From Paenibacillus doosanensis (lineage in GTDB: Bacteria > Bacillota > Bacilli > Paenibacillales > NBRC-103111): DNA of 40,423 bases. Position 1 is the first letter of the stretch; each line of letters starts with the position of its first letter. The stretch lies in contig NZ_JANYUY010000065.1 in assembly GCF_025060755.1 (NCBI RefSeq), forward strand, positions 1-40,423, given 5' to 3'. The notes beneath the pieces were generated by a model. It had not been told where the DNA came from and made no database searches. It worked only from the letters and a program-made list of their open reading frames with translations. A program made the translations under genes and the position numbers. This document shows positions 1-9,369 of this stretch, piece after piece.

Positions 1-734
1 CTGCTAGTCATGAACCTCGAAAAGAGACTCCGGGTTCTCTTTTTGCCTTTTTTGCAATGGCTCTGGTCGACCCTCTCATTCCGCTTACCCGTGATGCCGT
101 AAATTGCGACCCGTTCAGCAAGCCCTATGTAGAAGGCGATAATGACGCCGAGCAGCACGGCCAATAACCCCATCAGCATCATCCACTTTTTAATAGAGGT
201 AACCTTGGACGACGTTTCTTCATTGCCGTTCTTTAAGATGTTTTGCTGGAAGGTTGTAAGCTCGTCGATTTTTTTATCGAACTTCTGGATCGTGTCGCGG
301 CCTTCCGTGAGCAGAAGGTTGGTGTATTCCTCCGTTTTGTTTTGCTGCTTCAATTGAATTTCCCTGTTCGCCAGTTGATAATATTGCCCTTCCAGCTGAT
401 CCATCTCTTGAAACAGCTTCTTGGCGTCGGAGATGACGATAATGTCTCCCAAAGCTTTGCTCATGCTTAAATATTGGCTGTGACTGTCGTTAAAGCTCTT
501 CAGCGCCGCTTCGTCGCCGATCAGCAAGTATTCGCGAAGCTCGGCCTGTTCCTTTTTTATCGCCCAATTCAATTCCTGGATCATAATCAGCTTTTGGGCT
601 TTATCTTCGATTAGTACCGTATAAGAACGGTCCACCGCTGAAATTTGGAAATAAGCGATCGTTACTGTTATCGCCAGAATAAATAATACGACAAAAAATC
701 CGGCGAACATTTTTTTACCGATAGATAGCTTCAT
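1..734 (-). CDS. Methyl-accepting chemotaxis protein, N-terminal part (partial at window edge)
   Basis: The reading frame starts at ATG 734 behind a GAGGGGAA ribosome binding site and stays open to base 1. It encodes a short cytoplasmic start, a first membrane segment (about residues 9-28), a helical extracellular region of about 150 residues rich in Glu, Gln and Lys, and a second membrane segment (about residues 185-205, ending GVIIAFYIG). This is the plan of a four-helix-bundle chemoreceptor sensor domain. After the second membrane segment the family normally has a HAMP domain. Here a basic stretch without a recognisable HAMP follows (LAERVAIYGITGKRNERVDQ and onward), and the other frames do not restore one. 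The receptor may therefore be truncated or rearranged near the edge. The role would be sensing an extracellular ligand and passing the signal to CheA. The ligand is unknown. Confidence 0.7.
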   Translation of the reverse strand, partial: MKLSIGKKMFAGFFVVLFILAITVTIAYFQISAVDRSYTVLIEDKAQKLIMIQELNWAIKKEQAELREYLLIGDEAALKSFNDSHSQYLSMSKALGDIIVISDAKKLFQEMDQLEGQYYQLANREIQLKQQNKTEEYTNLLLTEGRDTIQKFDKKIDELTTFQQNILKNGNEETSSKVTSIKKWMMLMGLLAVLLGVIIAFYIGLAERVAIYGITGKRNERVDQSHCKKGKKRTRSLFSRFMTS

Positions 735-905
735 TGCAAGTTCCCCTCTCTTGTTGTTTCGGGTCGTTTACTATTGGATAGCGGGAAATTCCGTTTTTTG
801 TTAATCACTCCGCTTCTATCGAAGTTGCTTACATCATAGAGGATTAGGCCTTGAGAATCAGTGAGTGAAATCACAAATGGTTAATTTATGAAATTGTTAT
901 AGTAG

Positions 906-934
906 ATTATAGGTCTAATAACCTGAAATTACAA
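906..934 (-). promoter_or_regulatory. SigA-type promoter for the chemoreceptor gene
   Basis: Read on the minus strand, TTGTAA (-35) and a perfect TATAAT (-10) are separated by 17 bases. They point toward the ATG at 734 and leave a leader of about 165 bases. The spacing and the -10 box are good; the -35 box has two mismatches. Confidence 0.6.
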
Positions 935-1176
935 ATTTTGAGCGTTGGGTTTAAGAGAAAGAAAGACAAAAGGATCATGATGACCTTTATGTACATAAAT
1001 CTAACATTCCGGAAGGCGTTCGAAGCTCGAACGGCGGATTTTGCATCCCTCAAGCTCGATTATGTCACGTTTGTGTCATATTAATTTATGAACACCCTTT
1101 CATCAACCAAATGAATCCATATAAATCGCTTACATTTACTTGGGATATTTTCTTGAAATGAATTGTGTTATTTATA

Positions 1177-1206
1177 TTGACATCCCTTGAAGTTATCCTT
1201 TATTAT
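1177..1206 (+). promoter_or_regulatory. SigA-type promoter for the ROK-led gene cluster
   Basis: A perfect TTGACA (-35, 1177-1182) is followed after 18 bases by TATTAT (-10, 1201-1206). It lies about 120 bases ahead of the ROK gene start and is the best promoter-like sequence in the region, so it is the probable start of the cluster transcript. Confidence 0.65.
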
Positions 1207-1332
1207 TAATATCAATGGAGAATATAACCGGAAAAATAACATATTTTCTTAATAAAATGCGGTTTTTCCCTTGGTAAACGATAATAAATGCCTTTAATTA
1301 ATTCACTGAAGAAAATAAAAGGGAGATGGCCA

Positions 1333-2490
1333 GTGAAAAAGCATGATCAGGATTTTATGAAACGGCAAAACCGGTTGACGGTCTTCGAAATCATCAAGCA
1401 TCAGCAGCCGATCTCCCGCGCTGCTATCGCCAAGCAGACCGGGATGAGCCCCACAACGGTAAGCCGCATTGTAGGCGAGCTGACGGAAGAGGGGTATTTA
1501 CTGGAAACGGAGCAAGTATCCGCCGGGCTCGGCAGGAAGTCGACGCTGCTGGCGATGGTGGATGCCGCGGTGCTGTCGGTCGGCGTCGAGCTGGACCGGC
1601 ACCAGATCAAGATCGGCATTGTCGATATTCAAGGCAATGTCGTTGCCGGCGACACCTATCCCCGGTCTGCGGATGAAAGCGCGGAGGTTACGCTTAAGCG
1701 CATCGGCGCCGAGATCGATCGTCTGACGAAATCGAATCAGATCGACTGCGCCCGCTTGATCGGCATCGGCATCGGACTGCCGGGGATTGTGGACAACGAT
1801 ACGGGAGTCGTGATCTTCTCCGTGCAGCTCGGATGGAAGAACGTTCGTCTGGCCGAACGGCTCAAGGAGATTACCGGTTACGATGTCGCGATCGACAACG
1901 AGCTGAAGGTGAAGGCGCTTGCCGAGCATATGAAAGGCGCCGCCATCGGATCGAACCGTACCGCTCTGCTCGGCTTCGGCAACGGTGTGGGCTCCGCGCT
2001 TATCGTCGACGGGGAAATTTATCGGGGGAAAACGAACAGCGCCGGCGAAATCGGACATACGACGATCGACCCGAACGGGATGATGTGCGATTGCGGGAAG
2101 GCGGGCTGCCTTCAAACGTTTATCAATATTAACTCGCTGCTGTCGGAGGCAAACAAGATTCGCCCGGTCCGCTCCATTGAGGAATTGTTCGAGGCAAGGC
2201 GCGCTGGGGAGCGCTGGGCGGTCTATTTGGTCGAACGCGCGCTGATGTACATGGCGATTACGATAAATAACGTCGTTTGCATGTATAACCCGGACAGCGT
2301 TATTTTAAGCGGCGAGCTGGCGGACAAATTCCCGGAAATTTACGAGGAAGTGGTCGAGCTATGCTTTACAAGATTCGTGTGGGAGCCGCTCAGAGGGACC
2401 TTCGCGATTATGCGGTCGGAGCTCAATGAGCAGGGCGTCGTAATCGGCTCGGGTCTGATGTCGCAAAACTGCTTTTTCGCGCTGGAGTAG
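1333..2490 (+). CDS. ROK-family transcriptional repressor (NagC/XylR type)
   Basis: An N-terminal winged helix-turn-helix (about residues 10-60, with ISRAAIAKQTGMSPTTVSRI) is followed by a ROK sugar-binding domain. The ROK zinc motif CDCGKAGC is present after GHTTIDPNG. GTG 1333 is preferred as start because GGGAG sits 7 bases upstream. The in-frame ATG at 1288 has no ribosome binding site, although it would add 15 residues. The product would be about 385 residues, normal for NagC/XylR-type regulators. Members repress carbohydrate operons and are released by a sugar or sugar phosphate. Its position at the head of a co-directional cluster containing a ROK kinase and a fucosidase suggests that it regulates that cluster, with a sugar derived from the imported substrate as inducer. 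The effector is inferred, not visible. Confidence 0.85.
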   Translation: MKKHDQDFMKRQNRLTVFEIIKHQQPISRAAIAKQTGMSPTTVSRIVGELTEEGYLLETEQVSAGLGRKSTLLAMVDAAVLSVGVELDRHQIKIGIVDIQGNVVAGDTYPRSADESAEVTLKRIGAEIDRLTKSNQIDCARLIGIGIGLPGIVDNDTGVVIFSVQLGWKNVRLAERLKEITGYDVAIDNELKVKALAEHMKGAAIGSNRTALLGFGNGVGSALIVDGEIYRGKTNSAGEIGHTTIDPNGMMCDCGKAGCLQTFININSLLSEANKIRPVRSIEELFEARRAGERWAVYLVERALMYMAITINNVVCMYNPDSVILSGELADKFPEIYEEVVELCFTRFVWEPLRGTFAIMRSELNEQGVVIGSGLMSQNCFFALE

Positions 2491-2597
2491 CGAGTAGCGG
2501 CGGCTTGCCGCACGAGGCTTCGGTATCGGATGAATGAAGCCGGTTAAGAGGCAGGATGGAGCATCGAATTGCAAAGGTGAATTCAGGGGGGAGCAGA

Positions 2598-3602
2598 ATG
2601 GGATTTATACCGTTAGTTGAAGAATACCGGGGCGGCGTGCTGGAGAATGTCCATTACGGGGCGGTTACGATCGTCGATGAGAAGGGCAGGCTGCTGTACT
2701 CGGCGGGAGACCCGGAGCATATGACGTTTTTGCGGTCGGCGGCCAAGCCGTTCCAGGCGATACCGGCCATGAAACGCCGCATTGACGAAGCGTACGGTTT
2801 GACCGGCCGCGAGACGGCGCTGCTTGCCGCCTCGCATCGCGGAGAAGCGTTTCATATCGACGCGCTGGAATCGATGATGCACAAGATCGGCATAGACGAG
2901 GAGGCGCTTCACTGCTGCGCGACATATCCGCTGAACGAAGACGCCAAGGCGCAGCGATATTGGGCCCATGAGGCGAAGCGGCGCATTTTCCACAACTGCT
3001 CGGGCAAGCATACGGGGATGATCGCGCTCTGCAAGCATATGGGCTGGGATGAGCACACCTATTACGACCCGGAGCATCCCGTTCAGAAGGAGATCGTACA
3101 GACGCTGGCTTACATCGCCGAGGTTCCCGAAGCTTCGATTCCGCAAGGCGTTGACGGCTGCGGACTGCCGATCTTTGCGCTTCCATTGAGCCGCATCGCT
3201 TACGCCTTCTTGAAGCTGGCATGTCCGGATCTGATCGCGGATGCGGACACGCGAGATGCTGCGGGCCGGATAGCCCGGCTCATGAATGAATATCCGGATA
3301 TGATCGCGGATACGAGATTCGTTTGCTCCGAGCTGCTGAAGGATGCGAATCTGGCGGCCAAAGGCGGGGCGAAAGGGGTGTACGGCATCGGGCTGAGACA
3401 AGAAAGGATCGGCATTTCGCTGAAGGTTTCCGACGGCTCCGAGCAGGTATGGCCGTGCATCATCGCATCGATTTTGGAGCGGCTCGGGTACGGCAACGAG
3501 GAGACGATCGACCGGCTGTATAAGCTGGTGCCGAATACGATCGTCAACGACGGGGGCACGGAAGTGGGATTCCGCCGCGCCGTGTTCGATCTGAAAGCTT
3601 AA
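2598..3602 (+). CDS. Asparaginase II-type amidohydrolase
   Basis: The 334-residue product matches the asparaginase II family (Rhizobium-type, Pfam Asparaginase_II) along its whole length. Recognisable family segments are the early RSAAKPFQAIP, the AASHRGE block, CSGKHTGM and the mid-protein GVDGCGLP. The family hydrolyses L-asparagine to aspartate and ammonia and is unrelated to the AnsA/AnsB fold. ATG 2598 is chosen because GGGGGGAG lies a few bases upstream; the upstream in-frame start at 2556 lacks a site. There is no signal peptide, so it acts in the cytoplasm. It sits between the ROK repressor and the peptide importer. In this setting it may act on asparagine released from peptides, or on an N-glycosylated asparagine. 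The second option is inference, because known glycosylasparaginases often belong to other families. Confidence 0.85.
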   Translation: MGFIPLVEEYRGGVLENVHYGAVTIVDEKGRLLYSAGDPEHMTFLRSAAKPFQAIPAMKRRIDEAYGLTGRETALLAASHRGEAFHIDALESMMHKIGIDEEALHCCATYPLNEDAKAQRYWAHEAKRRIFHNCSGKHTGMIALCKHMGWDEHTYYDPEHPVQKEIVQTLAYIAEVPEASIPQGVDGCGLPIFALPLSRIAYAFLKLACPDLIADADTRDAAGRIARLMNEYPDMIADTRFVCSELLKDANLAAKGGAKGVYGIGLRQERIGISLKVSDGSEQVWPCIIASILERLGYGNEETIDRLYKLVPNTIVNDGGTEVGFRRAVFDLKA

Positions 3603-3786
3603 CCGAAGAATAACCTCCTAATCCTGCGTATGTTTGTAAAAGCGGGGAACAAGCGGCCTGAGGATTCGGATGCGCTGCCTTTAACGGGAGCCTTCGCCTC
3701 CTCCGGCGGCTGCGGTTCACCGGCTTTTAAACCGCCCGGGGCACGGAGCGATTCTAATACAAACAAATTTTTGGGGAGTGAAATCA

Positions 3787-5385
3787 ATGAAGGTTAAAGG
3801 AAGAACATGGTCGGCGCTCATGCTGCTGCTGATCGTTGCGGTTGTAGCTGCGGGCTGTGGAGGCGATGCCGGTAAAAATAATGCAGGCGCCGGCAAAAGC
3901 GAAGATACCAAGGCGGTCTCCAAAAACAATAAGGACGTCGTGATCGCCATCAATGCCAACTTTATTACGCTGGACCCCCACAACACGAGCGACACTCACT
4001 CGATTTCCGGCGCAAGAACGATGTATGAAGGCTTGATGGGCTTTGACGAAAATATGAATGTCGTGCCCGTGCTGGCCGATGCTTACAAAATTAGCGAGGA
4101 CGGTCTGACCTATACGTTTACGCTTAAGCCGAATATTAAATTCCACGACGGTACGGATTTCAACGCCGAAGCGGTGAAAATCAACCTCGACCGCATCCGT
4201 GACGAGAAAAACAACTTGAAGCTGCGCAAAAGCTTTGCCAAAGTGAAGGACGTTGCGGCTCCGGACGCCAAGACGGTGGTCATAACGCTCAGCGAACCGT
4301 ACAACGCGTTTCTGAACAAAATGGCGATGGCCTTGATGGTCAGCCCGAAGGCGCTGAAGGAGCAGGGCGATAGCATCGGGAAAAGTCCGGTAGGCACAGG
4401 TCCTTTCAAATTTAAGGAATGGGTGCAGGGCGACCGGCTGGTCGTCGTGAAAAATCCGGATTACTGGCAAAAGGATTTGCCGAAGGTTGACAGCGTAACG
4501 TTCAAGCCGGTACCGGAGAACGGATCGCGGATCGCGATGCTGAAGACGGGAGAAGCCGACTTTATTTATCCGATGCCGACGGAGCAAGTGTCCGAGGTAC
4601 AGGGCCAGAAGGATATCGTCATTGACAAGATCGATTCGACGATCGTCCGTTACGTGACGTTGAACACGATGAAGAAGCCGTTCGACGATGTGAAAGTTCG
4701 TCAAGCGATCAATTATGCGATTAACAAGGACGCCTATATTAAGGTCGTTAAATCCGGTCTGGGCGCGAAGCTGGACTCTTCGATGTCCTCCAAGACGCAG
4801 TATTACTCCAAGCAAACCGGCTATGATTACGATGTGGAAAAAGCGAAAAAGTTGCTAGCCGAAGCAGGCTATCCTGACGGCTTCTCGGCCGAAATTTGGG
4901 GCGAGAACGATTCCGAGACAATGAAAGGGATGCAGTTCATTCAGCAGCAGCTGGCGCTGGTCGGCATCAAGCTGGAAGTGAAATCGATGGAAGGCGGCAC
5001 GCTGTCGCAGCAAATCAACTCGGCCAAAACGCCGCAAGAAGCGAAAATTCAAATGTGGTACGTCAGCTGGTCCCCGTCTTCCGGCGATGCGGACGGCGCG
5101 ACGAGAGGCCTGTTCAGCAGCGAAATGTTCCCTCCTGCCGGCTCGAACACGGCGTATTACAAAAACGATAACGTCGACAAATGGATCGCCGATGCGAACA
5201 AAGCGATCGATCCGAAGCAAGCCGGTTCCATCTATGCCAATATTCAGAAGCAAATTTGGGAAGACGCTCCGTGGGCGTTCATGGGCGTAGACCAAGTCAT
5301 TTCCGGCAAGCGCTCTTACCTGGACGGCGTCAAAGTATTCCCGGACGGCTCCATTAGCGTACGAGGCGCCGAAGTGAAGCAGTAA
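3787..5385 (+). CDS. Peptide ABC transporter, substrate-binding lipoprotein
   Basis: A lipoprotein signal peptide (basic start, hydrophobic core, lipobox VAAGC near residue 24) precedes a large SBP_bac_5 domain of the DppA/OppA type. The family segment around DLPKVDSVTFKPVPENGSR is clear, and the total of about 532 residues is usual for the family. ATG 3787 is used, with GGGGAG 8 bases upstream. The GTG at 3778 overlaps that ribosome binding site and is less likely. It would be anchored to the outer face of the membrane and deliver di- or oligopeptides, or peptide-like ligands, to the permeases encoded directly downstream. The cluster context suggests a glycosylated peptide or amino acid, but binding specificity cannot be read from sequence. 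Confidence 0.9.
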   Translation: MKVKGRTWSALMLLLIVAVVAAGCGGDAGKNNAGAGKSEDTKAVSKNNKDVVIAINANFITLDPHNTSDTHSISGARTMYEGLMGFDENMNVVPVLADAYKISEDGLTYTFTLKPNIKFHDGTDFNAEAVKINLDRIRDEKNNLKLRKSFAKVKDVAAPDAKTVVITLSEPYNAFLNKMAMALMVSPKALKEQGDSIGKSPVGTGPFKFKEWVQGDRLVVVKNPDYWQKDLPKVDSVTFKPVPENGSRIAMLKTGEADFIYPMPTEQVSEVQGQKDIVIDKIDSTIVRYVTLNTMKKPFDDVKVRQAINYAINKDAYIKVVKSGLGAKLDSSMSSKTQYYSKQTGYDYDVEKAKKLLAEAGYPDGFSAEIWGENDSETMKGMQFIQQQLALVGIKLEVKSMEGGTLSQQINSAKTPQEAKIQMWYVSWSPSSGDADGATRGLFSSEMFPPAGSNTAYYKNDNVDKWIADANKAIDPKQAGSIYANIQKQIWEDAPWAFMGVDQVISGKRSYLDGVKVFPDGSISVRGAEVKQ

Positions 5386-5407
5386 CATCCGCTCTATAAA
5401 AAAGATG

Positions 5408-5447
5408 CAGGGGCCGTCTCTGAAGATTGCTACAGGAGCGGCCCCTG
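5408..5447 (+). terminator. Intercistronic hairpin between binding protein and permease genes
   Basis: A 9-bp GC-rich stem (CAGGGGCCG pairing with CGGCCCCTG) starts 23 bases after the stop codon of the binding protein gene and has no strong T tract. Hairpins at this place in ABC operons commonly protect or partly terminate the message so that the binding protein is made in excess over the membrane parts. That role is inferred. Confidence 0.6.
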
Positions 5448-5483
5448 TCATGTACTTGTCTTAATGAAGGGAGGCTCTCTCGC

Positions 5484-6410
5484 TTGGGGAGATACGCGCT
5501 ACAAAGACTTCTTGGTGTCATTCCGCTGCTGTTTGTCGTATCGGTGCTGGTCTTTATGTTCATCCATTTAATTCCAGGTGATCCGGCGCGGCTCGTAGCG
5601 GGCAAGGACGCCACGCTGGAGGAAATTAACGGCATTCGCGAGCAGCTCGGGTTGAACCTGCCGCTGTGGCAGCAATATATCCATTACATGGGCAAGCTGC
5701 TGCACGGCGATTTAGGCGATTCGCTCCGCTCCGGGCTGCCGGTGTCCGACATGCTGAAGAGCAGATTTATGCCGACCGTGATCCTTACTTTTCTGAGTCT
5801 CGGGTGGGCGCTGGTTATCGGACTTCTGATCGGTACGATCTCGGCGGTCAACCGTAACCGGTGGCCGGATTATGCCGGGATGCTGACCGCGATTTCGGGG
5901 ATTTCGGTTCCGGGCTTTTGGCTCGGTCTGGTGTTCATTCAAATATTCTCCGTCGAGCTGGGCTGGTTCCCGACCGGCGGGGTCGATTCCTGGAGCTCCT
6001 ACGTGCTTCCTTCGATTACACTTGGAGCGGGCATCATGTCGATGCTGGCCCGGTTCTCCAGATCCTCGATGCTCGAAACGATGCGGGAGGATTATATCCG
6101 GACCGGCCGCGCGAAGGGACTCAGAGAATTCGTCGTCGTAGGCCGTCACGCTTTGCGCAATTCGCTCATTCAAGTCGTCACCGTCGCCGGTCTGCAGTTC
6201 GGATTTTTGCTGGGCGGCTCCGTGATGGTCGAGACCGTATTCAGTATTCCGGGGCTCGGCAGGCTGCTCGTCGATTCCATTGCGTTCAGGGATTACACGG
6301 TAATTCAGGCTTTGCTGCTGCTCTTTGCCACGCAATTCATACTAATTAATCTTATCGTCGATATGCTGTACGGTGTGCTGAATCCGAAAATCCGGTATGC
6401 GTCGAACTAG
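5484..6410 (+). CDS. Peptide ABC transporter, permease (DppB/OppB type)
   Basis: The protein has the DppB plan: an N-terminal membrane helix, a periplasmic-side loop containing HLIPGDPARLV, and five further helices. The EAA-type loop MREDYIRTGRAKGL contacts the ATPase. A TTG start at 5484 is proposed because AAGGGAGG lies 9 bases upstream. It gives a normal 308-residue protein, while the longer frame to 5427 runs back through the intercistronic hairpin. With the second permease it forms the transmembrane channel of the importer. Confidence 0.88.
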   Translation: MGRYALQRLLGVIPLLFVVSVLVFMFIHLIPGDPARLVAGKDATLEEINGIREQLGLNLPLWQQYIHYMGKLLHGDLGDSLRSGLPVSDMLKSRFMPTVILTFLSLGWALVIGLLIGTISAVNRNRWPDYAGMLTAISGISVPGFWLGLVFIQIFSVELGWFPTGGVDSWSSYVLPSITLGAGIMSMLARFSRSSMLETMREDYIRTGRAKGLREFVVVGRHALRNSLIQVVTVAGLQFGFLLGGSVMVETVFSIPGLGRLLVDSIAFRDYTVIQALLLLFATQFILINLIVDMLYGVLNPKIRYASN

Positions 6411-6418
6411 GAGGAGAT

Positions 6419-7333
6419 ATGATGAACAACAATTCGACGATCATCGGGGCCGGTTCCTCCGAGCCCTCAGAGGCGCTGAAGCCGAAGCGCGCCAAAGGCC
6501 GTGCGGCGGCGTTTTTCAGCAAGTTTTGCAAGCAGAGATTATCGCTGGCGGCAGGGATTTTCATCGTACTGCTGGCGATTGTCGCATTGTTCGGACCGTA
6601 CTTGACGCCGTTTGATCCGAACGAGCCGGATTACGACGCGCTCATGTCTACCCCTTCGGGAGCCCACTGGGCGGGAACGGATGAATACGGCCGGGATATT
6701 ATGAGCCGTCTCATTGCCGGCACCCGCTTAACGCTGTCGGTCAGCTTGAGCGCCGTGCTCATCGCCGCGGTGTTCGGTACGATTCTCGGCCTGCTCAGCG
6801 GCTATTACGGCGGTTGGCTGGACCGGCTCATTATGCGCAGTAGCGACGTGCTGTTCTCTTTCCCCGATCTGCTGCTGGCTATCGGAATCGTCGCGATATT
6901 GGGACCGGGATTGTCCAACGTGGTCATTGCCGTCGCGGTGTTCGGCATCCCGTCGTTCGCGCGGATCATTCGCAGCGTAACGCTGTCGGCCAAAGAAACG
7001 CTGTTCGTCGAGGCGGCCCGCTCGATGGGGGCCAAAAACGGGCGTATTATATGGAAGCATATTTTTCCGGAGACGGTTCCGAGCGTCATCGTCAATGTGA
7101 CGATGAAAATCGGCGGCGCCATCTTGGCCGCATCCTCATTAAGCTTTCTCGGTATGGGCGCGAAGCCGACCGAGCCGGACTGGGGCGCCATGCTGAGCAT
7201 GGGGCGCGATTATTTGAGCATTGCTCCGCATATTGTGTACATTCCCGGGGCGGCGATCTTTTTGACTGTACTTGCTTTTAATCTGGTTGGGGACGGCCTG
7301 CGCGACGCGCTTGATCCCAAGACGAAAAATTAA
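6419..7333 (+). CDS. Peptide ABC transporter, permease (DppC/OppC type)
   Basis: The 304-residue protein has the DppC/OppC plan. A polar N-terminus and first helix are followed by the typical [14 protein letters not shown] segment, then five helices and the EAA loop [20 protein letters not shown]. The gene begins 8 bases after the dppB-like stop, and an AGGAGG site overlaps that stop, so the two are translationally linked. It partners the preceding permease in the importer. Confidence 0.9.
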   Translation: MMNNNSTIIGAGSSEPSEALKPKRAKGRAAAFFSKFCKQRLSLAAGIFIVLLAIVALFGPYLTPFDPNEPDYDALMSTPSGAHWAGTDEYGRDIMSRLIAGTRLTLSVSLSAVLIAAVFGTILGLLSGYYGGWLDRLIMRSSDVLFSFPDLLLAIGIVAILGPGLSNVVIAVAVFGIPSFARIIRSVTLSAKETLFVEAARSMGAKNGRIIWKHIFPETVPSVIVNVTMKIGGAILAASSLSFLGMGAKPTEPDWGAMLSMGRDYLSIAPHIVYIPGAAIFLTVLAFNLVGDGLRDALDPKTKN

Positions 7334-7347
7334 AGGGGGCCGGAATC

Positions 7348-8352
7348 GTGACGCCTACATTGCTTGAAGTGCAAGGATTGAAAACGGAGTTCCGACGCGA
7401 CGGCGGAAGCGTAATGGCGGTGTCCGGCGTGGACTTCCATATAAATAAAGGCGAAGTGCTGGGACTTGTCGGCGAATCCGGCTGCGGCAAAAGCGTGACC
7501 TCCCTGTCGATTATGCGCCTCTTGAAGGATACGCCGGGACGGATCGCCGCAGGCGCGGTGCGGTTTGAAGGCACGGACCTTACTGCCCTGAGCGAGAAGG
7601 AGATGCGGCGGTTTCGCGGCAACGAGCTGGCGATGATCTTCCAGGAGCCGATGACCTCGCTCAATCCGGTGCTGCGAATCGGCCGGCAGCTCGAAGAGCC
7701 GATTATGCTGCATCTCGGCTACAGCCGCAAGAAGGCGCGCGAGCATGCGGTTCATATGCTGAAGCTGGTAGGCATTCCTCGGGCCGAGGAAGTGGCGGAC
7801 GATTATCCGCATCAGCTCTCCGGCGGGATGAGACAGCGGGTCATGATCGCGATGGCGATGGCTTGCGGCCCGAAGCTGCTTATTGCCGACGAGCCGACGA
7901 CGGCGCTCGACGTAACGATTCAGGCGCAAATTCTCGATCTGATGAAGCGGCTGAAGGAAGAGCAGGAGATGGGGATGCTGCTCATTACGCATGATCTCGG
8001 CGTCGTGGCCGAAATGTGCGACCGCGTTGTCGTTATGTACGCAGGCCGGGTCGTAGAAGAGGCCTCGGTGCGGGATTTGTTCGAACGGCCGCAGCATCCG
8101 TACACGCAGGGCCTGATTCATTCCGTTCCGAAGCTGCGCCAGAAGGTGCGCCGTCTGGATTCCATTCCGGGGAACGTCCCGGACCTTAGCGCCATGCCGC
8201 CGGGCTGTAAATTCGCGCCGCGCTGTCCGCATGCGATGGAGCGCTGTGCCGCGCAGGAGCCGCAGCTTCTGCCTGTCCAAGGAGAGACGGGCCGCAAAAG
8301 CCGCTGCTGGCTGACGGAATCGGATCAGCGGGAAGGAGGAGAAGGCGCATGA
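7348..8352 (+). CDS. Peptide ABC transporter ATPase (DppD/OppD type)
   Basis: Walker A (GESGCGKS), Q-loop, signature LSGGMRQR, Walker B followed by [10 protein letters not shown], and the switch histidine (LLITHD) are all present. The C-terminal oligopeptide-transporter extension with clustered cysteines ([14 protein letters not shown]) is also present. The start is GTG 7348 with AAGGGGG upstream. The 334-residue length is normal for OppD/DppD. It powers peptide import and overlaps the next ATPase gene by 4 bases. Confidence 0.92.
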   Translation: MTPTLLEVQGLKTEFRRDGGSVMAVSGVDFHINKGEVLGLVGESGCGKSVTSLSIMRLLKDTPGRIAAGAVRFEGTDLTALSEKEMRRFRGNELAMIFQEPMTSLNPVLRIGRQLEEPIMLHLGYSRKKAREHAVHMLKLVGIPRAEEVADDYPHQLSGGMRQRVMIAMAMACGPKLLIADEPTTALDVTIQAQILDLMKRLKEEQEMGMLLITHDLGVVAEMCDRVVVMYAGRVVEEASVRDLFERPQHPYTQGLIHSVPKLRQKVRRLDSIPGNVPDLSAMPPGCKFAPRCPHAMERCAAQEPQLLPVQGETGRKSRCWLTESDQREGGEGA

Positions 8353-9341
8353 TGGAGACGCCGCTGGTAGAAGTCAAAGGATTGCAGAAATCGTTTACGA
8401 TCAAAAAAGGCTGGCTTGGCTCCGACAAATATTTACGCGCCGTCGACGGCATTACCTTTGCGATCCGCAAAGGGGAAACGTTCAGCCTCGTCGGCGAGTC
8501 CGGCTGCGGCAAGTCGACGACAGGGCGCTTGATCACCCGGCTGCTCAAGCCGAACGGCGGGGAAGTATGGTTTAACGGGCAAAATATTACCGCCCTTAAC
8601 GATCATCAGATGCGTCCGCTCCGCAAGGATATGCAGATGGTGTTCCAGGACCCTTACGCTTCGCTAAATCCGCGGATGAAGGTGAAGGAGCTCGTAGCCG
8701 AGCCGCTGATCATTCATACGAAGCTCAGCACGAAGGAGCGGGATCAGCTGGCGCATGAGCTGCTCGAGACGGTCGGCTTGAGCAGCTTTCACGCCGAGCG
8801 GTACGCTCATGAGTTCAGCGGCGGGCAGCGGCAGCGGATCGGCATTGCCCGCGCTCTGTCCGTGAGGCCGAGCCTGATCGTGGCGGATGAGCCCGTATCG
8901 GCGCTCGACGTGTCGATTCAGTCGCAGGTGTTGAACCTGCTGCAGGATCTTCAGGAAGAGTACGGCCTGACGTATCTGTTCATTTCCCACGACTTAAGCG
9001 TCGTGGAGCATATTAGCGACCGCATCGGCGTCATGTACTTGGGCGCGCTGGTGGAGACGGCGGATAAGGATACGCTCTACGAGCGGCCGCTTCACCCTTA
9101 TACGCAGGCGCTGCTCTCGTCGGTGCCGGTCCCTGACCCGAGCCAGAAGAGGGAGCGGATTATTCTGAAGGGCGATTTGCCGAGCCCGGTCGATCCGCCG
9201 TCCGGCTGCCGGTTCCATACCCGCTGTCCTTCCTGCATGGACATTTGCAGGCAAAACGTGCCGGTATTCCGCGAGGTCGAACCGGGACATCAGGTCGCTT
9301 GTCATTTATACGATGAAGAGATGATGAGAAATGCAAGGTAA
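8349..9341 (+). CDS. Peptide ABC transporter ATPase (DppF/OppF type)
   Basis: This is the second ATPase of the importer. It has Walker A GESGCGKS, signature FSGGQRQR, Walker B with [10 protein letters not shown], and the oligopeptide C-terminal extension ([14 protein letters not shown]). The start overlaps the previous stop in an ATGA arrangement, which indicates translational coupling. The stretch [19 protein letters not shown] is typical of the F-type subunit. It forms a heterodimer with the D-type subunit. Confidence 0.92.
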   Translation: MMETPLVEVKGLQKSFTIKKGWLGSDKYLRAVDGITFAIRKGETFSLVGESGCGKSTTGRLITRLLKPNGGEVWFNGQNITALNDHQMRPLRKDMQMVFQDPYASLNPRMKVKELVAEPLIIHTKLSTKERDQLAHELLETVGLSSFHAERYAHEFSGGQRQRIGIARALSVRPSLIVADEPVSALDVSIQSQVLNLLQDLQEEYGLTYLFISHDLSVVEHISDRIGVMYLGALVETADKDTLYERPLHPYTQALLSSVPVPDPSQKRERIILKGDLPSPVDPPSGCRFHTRCPSCMDICRQNVPVFREVEPGHQVACHLYDEEMMRNAR

Positions 9342-9369
9342 TTCCATTAACGGCGAAGAAGGGATCGAA

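Larger units (their letters stand above)
735..1332. other. Divergent AT-rich intergenic region
   Basis: This 600-base stretch separates the leftward chemoreceptor gene from the rightward ROK gene. It holds one promoter in each direction (listed separately). No credible coding sequence is seen, and no clear operator palindrome for the ROK repressor could be identified by eye. Confidence 0.6.

Noticed and set aside
142-470. Two short rightward frames near the left edge.
   Set aside because: They are shadows of the leftward chemoreceptor gene, which has a promoter, ribosome binding site and consistent domain structure.
1120-1137. A catabolite-response (cre) site before the ROK gene (ATAAATCGCTTACA).
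   Set aside because: It misses two of the most conserved positions at its left end, so it is too weak to list.
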